Shown one piece after another: positions 11,177 to 23,100 of a stretch of 64,000 nt of DNA. The DNA comes from Halichoerus grypus. Its lineage: Eukaryota; Chordata; Mammalia; Carnivora; Phocidae. Within the stretch, counting starts at the first letter, position 1. Every line of letters begins with the position of its first letter. Position numbers and translations under genes: made by a program. The notes below the pieces were generated by a model that worked only from the letters and a program-made list of their open reading frames with translations, searched no databases and had not been told where the DNA came from. Where the stretch lies: contig NC_135715.1 in NCBI RefSeq assembly GCF_964656455.1, forward strand, positions 159,680,437-159,744,436, given 5' to 3'.

Positions 11177-14100
11177 GAATATTATTCAGCCATGAGAAAG
11201 TAGGAAATCCTGCCATTTGCAACAGCATGGGTGAATCTAGAGGACATTACGCTAAGTGAAATTAGCCAGATAGAGGAAGACAAATACTGTATGATCTCAC
11301 TTATATGCAGAATGTAAAAAAGAAAAAAAGTTGAACTCATAGAAACAGAGTGTAATGGTGGTTGCCCGGGGCAGGGACTGGGAGAATGAGAGATGCTGGT
11401 TAAAGGGCACAGGACTTCGGTTATAAGATGAATAAGCTCTGGGAATCTAATTTACAGCATGGTAACTATAGTTAATAACATTGTGTTGTGTACTTGAAAT
11501 TTGCTGAGAGAGTAGACCTTAATTGTTCTCACAACACACACACACACAAGGATGGTAACTATGTGAGATGATGGATGTGTTCCTTAACCTGATTGTGGTA
11601 ATCATTTAACAAGGTATGCATATATAAAATAATCACACTGTGCACTTTATTTTTTTTTTTAAAGATTGTATTTATTTATTTGTCAGAGAGAGAGAGAGCA
11701 CTAGCAGGGGGAGCGGCAGGCAGAGGAAGAAGCAGGCTTCTCACTGAGCAGGGAGCCCAATGTGGGGCTCGATCCCAGGACCCTGGGATCATGACCTGAG
11801 CTGAAGGCAGATGCTTAACTGACTGAGCCGCCCAGGAGTCCCCACATTGTGTGCTTTAAATATATAATTTTATTTGTCAGCTATACCTCAAGAAAGCTGA
11901 AAAAATACTTAGTAGAATCAGCAATAAATTCTCAATTATTCGTTTTTTCACCCACTAGACTTCTGGCTGCTGTCAAAGTAAAGAAAATGGGGTTTGCTAT
12001 CTGGATCAGGGAATAAATGAATTACCAGAATATGAAGAAGTAAATAAGGTCAGTGAAATGTAAATTTTTTATAAGGCTTTCTCAGGACATGAACAGAACC
12101 AACTTACTTTCAGGAAGAATAAATGGCTGCCTAACTTGACTCATTTGATGGATTTCAGCATGTCCCCCCCTCTCCATTCTCAATCTTCATCCAAAAAAAA
12201 AAAAAAAAATCTGTCTTAACAACTTTATTCTTCATTCCAGCTATTATTCTGGTTCAAGTACAACTATCCATAGGAGAGAAAACACATTGATCCCTTAATG
12301 TCTCTTAGTTTTGTTTTTTTTTTATATATATAAAGCTTTTCAAGTCTTTTTTCAAGAGCTAGAAGCACAGTGAAGACGTTAGGGAAATGGAAGAACTGGC
12401 AGAGGGAGAAGTGATAGGTGGCAATTTGGGGAAACCTCTTGTTCTCAGCTGCTGGTGCCTCCTCTGTTTTCCCAGACTGCAAAGAGAATGTTTACTCAGG
12501 AAGTTGAGCTTTGGAGGACCATTGGCATCTGCACTGAGTTGCTAGTAACCAGGTCTGTGTTAGAGCCCTTGACTTAGAACCCAGAGAGTGTGGCTGGCCA
12601 GTCGGCTTTTTTTCTGTCTGCTGTATGTCTTTCTTCTTCTGACCTCATTCCACAAAGGTTTTAAAGTAGTTAGAGTTGTCTGATGATAATAACTCCTGTT
12701 ACTTTCTTTTTTTTTTTTAAAGACAAGTCCAAAACTCTTCTCAGAAGAGGAGTTTCTGCCATTGGATCCAACTCAAGAATTGATATTTCCTCCAGAGCTA
12801 ATGGTAAGGCAAAGTTGAGCTCATTATAGAGGAATTCATGGTGAGATGTTTAGGAAGGGTATTGTTTATGGATCCTTTCAGAAGCTGATTGATTGGCAAA
12901 TGCCATCTGCCATTCTTAACCCAAGGTCTAAATAGTATGGGACTAAGGCAGAGATGAGTGAATGAGGGTAGAGCCATCATGAGGGGATAGTTGACTGTTA
13001 AAGCAGCAAATTGTATCAATAAGAAAATGTCATGAAATGACATCACAACATTTATAAATGTAGATATGTTTCCTACTTCCAACTTTGTTTAAGTTTATTC
13101 TTCCATAGAATGGTTTGACAAAATTAAGCATATTAAGATATTTTTATTTTATTTATTTTTTTTTTTTAAAGATTTTATTTATTTATTTGACAGAGAGAGA
13201 GACAGCGAGAGAGGGAACACAAGCAGGGGGAGTGGGAAAGGGAGAAGCAGGCTTCCTGCCGAGCCGGGAGCCCGATGTGGGACTCGATCCCGGGACTCCA
13301 GGATCATGACCTGAGCCGAAGGCAGTCGCTTAACCAACTGAGCCACCCAGGCGCCTCTTTTTTTTTTTTTTTTAAAGATTTTATTTATTTATTTGACAGA
13401 GAGAGAGACAGCGAGAGAGGGAACACAAGCAGGGGGAGTGGGAAAGGGAAGATATTTTTAAACATTAAAATGAATTCCTTTGAGATATAAAAGCAGCAAA
13501 GGTAGATATAGGAGAACAGTCTCCAGAAGGAATAAAATATTTTTATATGTTTAATCTGAACTCTGATTCCTTAGTAAAGCTTTACTTTTAGGTCACTTTT
13601 ATTTTTTAAAAAGATCTCCATTTCCTGTCTCTGTTTCCTATCAAAATGGGGCAGAAACAGGTGAAAATGTTGTCATGAGATGATCTTGAATCCCTCTTGC
13701 TGTTTTAACAGATAATGGCTGAGAAACAACCACAAAGGACCAGGATTTTTAGTGGTGATAGAATGACATGGATTTCTCCAACGACCCTGACGGCACTTCT
13801 AGAAGCTAAATTCAACTATCCTCAGGCCCCTGTTGTCATGGGGAACACCTCTGTAGGTATGTAGGGACCTCTTATGAGGGAACTGAGGAAAAGGACTTTG
13901 GAGGAAAGAACCTCATATATACATATTCTCAGGAAAAACAGTCTGAAAAAGTACTTTTAACTGTTTAGACTTGACTTCCTCGGGGTTGCTCAAGAGACTT
14001 TCACAACTTCCATGACATAAGTAAATTCCTATTGCCCGGAATCAGAGCAGTGCATAGAGTTGCACCCAGGAGATCCGCTTCATAACAACTCAGAAGTAGC

Positions 14101-17100
14101 AGTTCCAGTCAGCTGTCCTTTCTTTCCATGTGGCGATTGATCTTGGGCTCATATTTGAAGTTGCTCTTTGTTTCCTTTTTCGGTGGTATCCTGATAGATA
14201 TGAAATGGTTTTCTTACACTGTAGCTACAGGGTCTCTCTATTATGTCTGTTGTGAACTCAGTTTGACTGCCTACTTCTTTGAGGAATCTCCCAGTGTCCT
14301 CCCAAAGAGAATTTTGAGTATGCCACAAGTCCTCTCATACTAGTCAGCCAAGACTTCAAGCTGACAAGTTCAAAGTATCCTCCGAGTTCAGTGGAAGTCC
14401 ATCTGGCTTGTCTCTGGGTGATTTGGCAATGAGCAGACCAATGGAAAGATCTGTAATTTTTATGAATTTAAAGATAATCACTTTTTTTGAGAGAGAGAGT
14501 GAGAGACTGTGTGAGCAGGGGAGGAGGGGCAGAGGGAGAGAGAGAATCTTCAGCAGGCTCCATGCCCATGCATGGAGTCCCACACTGGGCTCAATCTCAC
14601 AACCCTGAGATTGTGACCTGAACCAGAGCCAAGAGTCAGACACTTAACTGATTGAGCCACCCAGGCACCCAAAGATAATCGCTTTTAATCACAACTTCAA
14701 AAAATTTTTTTTCTAATCCTTAGGGCCTGATATGAAATTTAAGGGTGTCTTTCACCCAGTCATAATTTCTCCAGATGGAATTGAAGAACTGAATTTTGCG
14801 AACTGTTCACATAATGGTGAGTTCTTATGGTCCCTGTTTTCTTAGTTCACATTCATTAATCAATTTATGTCCTTTGTCCAGCAGACAAGCAGAAAAAGAA
14901 TTATTCCTAATTACAATATACAGAGATTCTCTCCTTATAAAAATGATAACACTCTGGAGGAGACCCAGGGAAGAATTCTCTATAGTTACATGAAATACTA
15001 ATTGTCTGAATAGTCTACTGAAAAACTTTCTATGTCTGCCGTATCAGAGAAATGTAGCAACTATCCAATGAAGGGTATTGTGCTAAGTCCTGGATAGAAG
15101 ATAAAGATAAATAGAACACAGTCTTTGCTCTCCAGAAGCACAGTAGTAAAGAGAGCAGGTTTATGTATTGAGCAGCTTACAGACTGGCTCATCTCTTCCC
15201 ACGAAGGAAATTGATTTAATAACAATGATGAGAAGTAATATAAATGTGGGTTTGGAGTCTAGCTCTGGAGTCTAATTCTTGACTATTTCGCATATTAGCT
15301 GTGAGAACTTAATTGAGTTCTGAATCTCAGTTTCTTCATCAGTGAAATGGGGCTATTCTCTCAAAGATTTCTTAAGATTCAAGGAGATTCTGTGAAGCAT
15401 TCAGCATAGTAAAAACATTTAGTCTACATCACCTTCATCACTACCACCACCTCTACCTTCATCACCAGCATCACCTCCATTAACACTACCACCAGCACCA
15501 CCTCCATCATCACCTCCATCACCTCTACACCTTCATCACCAACTCCATCACAACAACCACCACCATCACCTCCACCTCCATCACCACCACCACCACCACC
15601 CCCATCACCTCTATCACCATCTCCATCACCTCTGTCACCACCACCACCATCACCTCCATAATCTCCACCACTGCCTCCATCACCACCACCACCACTACCA
15701 TCAATAAGCAGAGCAGCAAGTATCCAGGAAAAAAGATCCCATGTCTGTAACTTTGGTCTAATGACATTTCCAGGTCAGCAGTGATCACACTGCATTATTT
15801 ATAAATGATTTCACTTCAGAGCTGACCTTAGGTGCTGGCCTCAGCCTGACTCAGGTGAAGTACATCTTGGGTGAAGTAATCCAGAACCTCCCAGAGGAGA
15901 AGACACAGATGTACCGAGCTCTCTTGAAGCATTTGAGAACTCTGGCTGGATCCCAGATCAGGAACATGGCTGTATGTATTTGATGATGGTAAACTCTGGC
16001 ATACATGTCTTACATGACTATCTCTGACAAATCGACATTTTTTGTTCTTTTAGAACAGACAAAAAATAATAATTCTCCAAAACCTTGCTTAATCCTTACT
16101 TTATCAATTGTGTTTTTATAATTATATAACAGGTATTGAAAATAACTCATTATTTTAAAAAGTCTTTAGGGGGCCATATCGTGAGCAGGCACCTAGATTC
16201 AGATCTGAATCCCATCCTGGCCGTGGGCAACTGTACCCTCAACTTGCTATCAAAAAGTAAGTGACAACTCCTTGGAGATTATTAAACCTGCTCCTCTTAC
16301 CCATTTTTCCCTCCGGGGAGGCAGGAGGTCCAGTTTTGAAAATGATTATTCTTTGTAATATTAATAATTTTCTCCACCTTTCTGGATGCTGGAAATTTGC
16401 CCAGTCTTTTCCTAATTCCATACACTTCCAATGTCTTCGTCGCTTTCTTTTGAGGCCGTGTGCTAGGTATTTTCCTGTACTGGTCACCCTACACTGACCA
16501 TGCTTGTGTTGGTTAGTGTCCTGCTGTGCCCTGAGTAGTAGAGAGAACTAAAGTCTGTTGAGGCCTACAGAGCCCCTTTGTTGAAGACTTCCTCCAGGTG
16601 GTACAGGGGGGTTGTGGCCCTCCTGTCATGTTGTGCGCTCACACTTAATTGTTCATTGATGGAAGCCTACAGACCTTTTTTTGTTGAAAATGGTTGGGCT
16701 CCATTCTGTGTTTATATGAGTTTTGTTTTTGAAACAAAGTCCAGGGCTTCTAATATATTTCTCTTATTCCATCTTGGTTAATAGTTATTGCTAATTGGTC
16801 CCTTATAAATCTGTTTTTATTTTCATTTAAAAATATGGACTAGACTTCTATTACCTGCATTGTTAAATACCCACTCTTCATATCATCTGAACCACAAAAT
16901 TATCTTAAGGAGGAAGGTTAGTATTCAGAGTTGTATGTTCAAGTAACATCCCTTTAAAACAATCATATGATGAGAAACATATCTTGTGATGTGAATGTAA
17001 AATGAAAGCTTATTAGCTTTCATCCTAAAGTCATATTACATTATAGCTTTAAGTGGTTCCTCCCCCAGTGTATTGATTGGAGAACAGAAATTCTTTAAGT

Positions 17101-20100
17101 GCTGGAGAAAGATATAAAAAATAATAAGGCAGCACCTCACTAGTATACATTTATTAAAGGCAATTTATTTATTCATTACTGAACCTAGTATGGTTCCTGG
17201 TTATAAACAGTACATGTTTGTTGAGTGACTTGATCAGAATATCAAGAGGGATATTAATATCTACTGCCTACTTACAAAGCTCAGAATGAATTTTGCTGTT
17301 TGGGAAGAGGACTGTTCATGTCCTGTTCTATGTGATCTCTGGGCCACTCTGCTAGATATTTTTATTTATAAGCAAGCAAAGAAGCAAACAACAACAACAA
17401 CACAGGTGGGACCTAGTCACAAGATGCCATTGTAGGGGGAAAGATTTGCTAAGCATAGAAAGAACACTTCTTTTCCCAGACAACCAGTTTCATCAGATAT
17501 TTGGTAGAATTGTTTGCAAAGTTTTATTGTTTAACAGAACAGATTCCAGGGAAAGTGTCATTTCTTTCCACAGAAGGAAAACGACAGGTTCCTTTAAACG
17601 AGGAGTTTCTCAGAAGGTGCCCCAGCGCAGATCTGAAGCCTGAAGAGATCTTAATCTCAGTGAACATACCCCACTCGAGGAAGGTGAGCATGTCCTTTCA
17701 GTCTCATGCTTTTACTGTGAGTCTGAAGCTTGTTAATTCCAACACATGGTGAGTTAAGAAAAGGTGTTGACTATTTACAGGGGAGATTACAGTATTTGTG
17801 AGTAGTTACTTTTTACTTGTGTTATGTGCTCCCTGATCATTCCTAGAATCAAGAGACCTTTGTCTCTACCATTCTCTGTCTGCCTCTCTGTCTCTTTCTG
17901 TCTCTATCTCTACCTGACCCAAACTCTGAAGTTACTTCCCTATAGATGTTTATAAATTTTTTGACACATAAGGCTTTTCCATAAAGAAGACTTGAAAATA
18001 TGCTCTACCTATATCTTGGGGTTTGAAAGAGGCTAAAAAAAATGCACTTCCAATAGAACTTAGGGGAAAGAAGGACTTTGGACTCAAAGTGAATTCAGAC
18101 TCTACTGAATCCTGGTTTCAGGATCTGTGACCTGAACTTACTACCGAAGCACTCTGAGGCTTAAATTCCTCATCTATAAAATGGGAATAATCAAGCCTGC
18201 CTTGAAGGGTGTAGTAGTTTGCTAGGGCTGCCATCATAAGGAACCATAGGCTCAGTGGCTTAACCAATAGAACTTTATTTTCTCACAATTTGGAAGGCTA
18301 GGAGTCTGATATCAAGATGTCAGCAAGATCGGTTTCTTCAGAGGCTTCTCTCCTTGGCTCGTAGATGAGCATCTTCTCCCTGTGTTTTCCCTGTTTATGT
18401 CCAAATTAACGCTTATGAGGACACCATCATGTTAGATGAGAGCCCACCGTAATTACCTCATTTTAATGTAAATACCTCTTTAAAGACAAAGTCTCCAAAT
18501 ACAGTCACGTTCTGAAGTACTGGGGGTTAGGACTTTAACATATCAATTTTAGGGGGCACGGTGCAGCCCATAACAGAGAGTGTGACAAGGGACCGAGAGG
18601 CAGCGTACATAAACTGTTCCGTGCATCGTTGTCCCTCACTGTATTTCTGCATGTGCCACCTCTTTCGCCTTCAGTGGGAATTTGTGTCAGGCTTCCGACA
18701 AGCCCAGCGGCAACAGAATGCGCTTGCCATCGTCAATTCGGGAATGAGAGTCTTTTTTGGAGAAGGGGGTGGCATCATCAGAGAGTTATCCATCTCATAT
18801 GGAGGCGTTGGGCCGACCACCGTCTGTGCAAAGAATTCCTGCCAGGAACTCATCGGAAGGTACGGAATCCTGTCCTCAGACTCCAAGTACTGCAGCAGCT
18901 CTTTGTGTGGTGGCACAGTTACAAGAAGAAACATGCTTACCACCTTCCTATTCAATGGCATGGGATTCCAGGACGATTTCATGATTATTTCCATGTGTCT
19001 TGATTAGAGTGAATTCTGAAGTGGGCATCATGTAGTCTGTGTGTGTGCATGTGCATGTGTGTGTGTGACAGAGAGGGCAGGGAGAGGGAGAAGGAAAGAG
19101 AGAGAGAACCCATCTCCCAATAGTACAGTAGACACAGTAAGCAAAATAAGAAAATATGCATTTTCTTTAATTTCTCTTTCTACAGTTGCGTTGTTAGTGT
19201 ATAAGAAAGCAACTGATTTCTGTGCATTGATTTTGTATCCTGCCACATTACTGAATTGCTGGATGAGTTCTAGTAATTTGGGGGTGGAGTCTTTTGGGTT
19301 TTCCACATAAAGTATCATGTCGTCTGCGAAAAGAGAGAATTTGACTTCTTCTTTGCCAATTTGAATACCTTTTATTTCTTTCTGTTGTCTGATTGCTGTT
19401 GCTAGGACTTCTAGTACTATGTTGAACAACAGTGGTGAGAGTGGGCACCCTTGACGTGTTCCTGATCTTAAGGGAAAGGCACTCAGCTTTTCCCCAGTGA
19501 GGATGATATTTGCTGTGGGTTTTTCATAGATGGATTTTATGAGCTTGAGGGATGTTCCCTCTATCCCTATACTCTGGAGAGTTTTAATCAGGAAAGGATG
19601 TTGTATTTTGTCAAATGCTTTTTCTGCATCAATTGAGAGGACCATATGGTTCTTCTCCCTCCTCTTATTAATGTGTTCTATCACATTGATTGATTTGCGA
19701 ATGTTGAACCACCCTTGCATCCCGGGGATAAATCCCACTTGGTCATGGTGGATGATCCTTTTAATGTATTGTTGGATCCTATTAGCTAGGATTTTGTTGA
19801 GGATTTTGGAATCCATATTCATCAGGGATATCGGTCTGAAATTCTCCTTTTTGATGGGGTCTTGGCCTGGTTTGGGGATTAAGGTAATGCTGGCCTCATA
19901 GAATGAGTTTGGAAGTTTTCCTTCTGTTTCTATTTTTTGAAACAGCTTCGGTAGAATAGGTATTATTTCTTCTTTGAATGTTTGGTAGAATTCCCCAGGG
20001 AATCCATCAGGCCCTGGACTCTTGTTTTTTGGGAGGTTTTTGATCACTGCTTCAATCTCGTTACTGGTTATTGGCCTATTCAGGTTGTCAATTTCTTCCT

Positions 20101-23100
20101 GTTTCAGTCTTGGCAGCTTATAGGTTTCCAGGAAGGCCTCCATTTCATCCAGATTGCTCAGTTTATTGGCATATAGTTGTTGATAATAATTTCTAATAAT
20201 TGTTTCTATTTCCTTGGTGTTAGTCGTGATCTCTCCCCTTTCATTCATAATTTTATTAATTTGGGTCCTTTCTCTCTTCTTTTGGATAAGTCTGGCCAGT
20301 GGTTTATCAATCTTATTAATTCTTTCAAAGAACCAACTTCTAGTTTCGTTGATCTGATCTACTGTGTTTCTGGTTTCTAATTCATTGATTTCTGCTCTAA
20401 TTTTAATTATTTCTCTTCTAATGCGTGGCTTAGGTGTCGTTTGTTGCTTTTTCTCTAGTTCTTTAAGGTGTAGAGTTAGTTGGTGAATTCGGGATTTTTC
20501 TATTTTTTTGAGTGAGGCTTGGATGGCTATGTATTTCCCCCTTAGGACCGCCTTTGCAGTATCCCATAGATTTTGGACCGATGTGTTTTCATTCTCATTG
20601 ATTTCCATGAATTGTTTAAGTTCTTCTTTGATTTCCTGGTTGACCCAAACATTCTTGAGCAGAGTGGTCTTTAGCTTCCAAGTGTTTGAATTTCTGCCAA
20701 ATTTTTTTTTTTGTGATTGAGTTCCAGTTTTAGAGCATTGTGGTCTGAGAATATGCAGGGAATAATCTCAATCTTTTGGTATCGGTTGAGACCTGATTTG
20801 TGACCCAGTATATGGTCTATTCTGGAGAAAGTTCCATGTGCGCTCGAGAAGAATGAGTATTCTGTTGTTTTAGGGTGGAATGTTCTGTAAATATCTATGA
20901 GGTCCATCTGGTCCAATGTATCATTCAAAGCTCTTGTTTCCTTGTTGATTTTCTGCTTAGATGATCTGTCCATTGCTGAGAGTGGAGTATTGAGGTCTCC
21001 TACAATTAACGTATTGTTATCAATATGACTCTTTATTTTGGTTAACAGTTGGCTTATGTATATGGCTGCTCCCATGTTGGGGGCATAGATATTTACAATT
21101 GTTAGATCTTCTTGTTGGATAGACCCTTTAAGAATGATATAGTGTCCTTCTGTGTCTCTTATTACAGACTTTAGTTTAAAATCTAATTTGTCTGATAAAA
21201 GAATTCCTACCCCAACTTTCTTTTGAGGTCCACTGGCATGGAAGATAGATCTCCATCCCTTCACTTTCAGTCTGGATGTATCTTTAGGTTCAAAATGAGT
21301 CTCTTGTAGACAGCATATGGATGGGTCCTGTCTTTTTATCCAATCTGCAACCCTGTGCCGTTTTATGGGAGCGTTTAGGCCATTCATGTTGAGAGTGATT
21401 ATTGAAAGGTATGAATTAATTGTCATCATGTTGCCTGTGAAGACGTTGTTTTTATAGACTGTCCCTGTAAATTTCTGTTGTAGATCACTCTTGGGGTCTT
21501 TCTCCTTTTATAGAACCCCCCTTAATATTTCTTGCAGGGCCGGCTTAGTGGTCACATATTCTTTCAACTTCTGCCGGTCGTGGAAGCTCTGCATCTCTCC
21601 ATCCATTCTAAATGAAAGCCTTGCCAGATAAAGTATTCTTGGCTGCATGTTCTTCTCATTTAGTACCCTGAATATGTCTTGCCAGGCCTTTCTGGCTTGC
21701 CAGGTGTCTGTGGATAGGTCTGACGTTATTCTGATGTTCCTCCCTCTGTATGTAAGGAATCTCTTCCCGCTAACTGCCCTTAAGATGGTTTCCTTGGTTC
21801 TAAGATTTGCAAGTTTTACTATTACATGCCGGGGTGTTGGCCTGTTTTCCTTGATCTTAGGAGGGGTCCTCTCTGCCTCTAGGACTCGAATGTTTGTTTC
21901 ATTCCCCAGATTAGGGAAGTTCTCAGCTACGATTTGCTCAAATACATCTTCTAGCCCCCTCTCTCTCTCCACTCCCTCCGGGATTCCAATGATTCTGACA
22001 TTGGAACGCCTCATGGTGTCACTTATTTCTCTGATTCTATTTTCATGGATTCTGAGTTGTTTTTCCCTGGCCTCCTCTTTTCCCTTTTTATCTATTATAC
22101 TGTCTTCCAGATCGCTTATTCTCTCTTCTGTCTCAGTTACCCTAGCTGTTAGATTATCTAGATTGGATTGGATCTCATTGATAGCATTTTTAAGTTCTGC
22201 CAAACCCCTTTTATTTCTGCCCTTAGAGACTCTATGTTGCCATTAATTGATTTCTCCATTCTAGCCATTGTCTTCACAATTGCTAGCCTGAATTCCATCT
22301 CCGACATCTTGGTTATATCTGCATCCATTTGTAAATCTGCAGCATAAGTCATAATCTCTGAGTCTTTTCTGTTTTGGGGGCTCCTCCTCCTAGTCATTCT
22401 GTTGATGGGTGTTTGAGGGAATGTATAGAGTCGAAAATACTGACCAGAACCCAAGCAAGATGCACCTGTTTTCTTGGGACCTTAGGGTTGCTGGCCTCTT
22501 GTTTTCCCAGCCTGTCTTCTGCGGGAGCGGCCTGCCGCGCTGTTACTCAGGCAACCCTGTTTGGGTGGAGTTGCCCTGCGCCCCTGTGGCAGGGGATGGG
22601 CTCAGCGGGAATCAGTCTTTGGGGCTTTTGTTCTCTGGCGCGTTTCCGCGTCTCTTCTGCGAGTCAGAGCAGAAGAGACCGTTTCCAACCCTCTGCCTCA
22701 GAGCAGAGAGACCTCAGTCTGTTCTTCAGTGAGCTCTCCAGGCCACACTGTCTCCGTTTCTGTCCGTGCTGCTCTAAACTGCAGCGTCTTGGGTTGTGCG
22801 CCCCTCCGCAGTGCCCCCAGTCCTGCCTCCAGGTCGGGGCACGTCTCTGCCCTTTGTGCTTCTAAAACCGCCAGCCGCTCCCAGTTCACCCGCGGGCGCG
22901 CACGACTCCGCTGCTTGGGGTTTCCACCCCCGGGGGTTGCAGTTCACCCGCACAACCCCGGCGCACCGGGCTTCCATCTCGGAGGCTGCAGTTCGCGTGC
23001 GCGCCACCGTCGCTCCGGTTTCTGTCCGGGGGGCCTGCGGTTGGCGTGCGCGGGACCCCGCCGGTCTGGTTTTCTGCCCCGGGGGCTGCCCTAAAGTTCT

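Larger units (their letters stand above)
9330..11912 (+). mobile_element. Old LINE-1 (L1MA-like), internally deleted, hosting a younger SINE
   Basis: Begins with L1 ORF1-like sequence (aacatggaaagataattcaacaagatcagg ... gatagaaataataaaaaag) and then jumps, near 9440-9460, into the ORF2 reverse-transcriptase region (gaacaagacaaggatgcccactctcaccactt; the decayed 'catgacatgattttatgtatgga' is the FADD motif area). It runs through the ORF2 C-terminus, the 'gatccagcaattccacttctgggtatata' string, a CA repeat and the 3' UTR. Multiple stops. A CAN-SINE splits the 3' UTR at 11650-11842. Confidence 0.88.

Noticed and set aside
15525..15788. Antisense Val/Met/Glu-repeat open frame
   Set aside because: It is the translation of the CAC/CAT/CTC low-complexity array, not a protein.
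19530..22246. + strand open frames of up to 199 codons across the L1 body
   Set aside because: These are antisense shadows of L1 ORF1 and ORF2.
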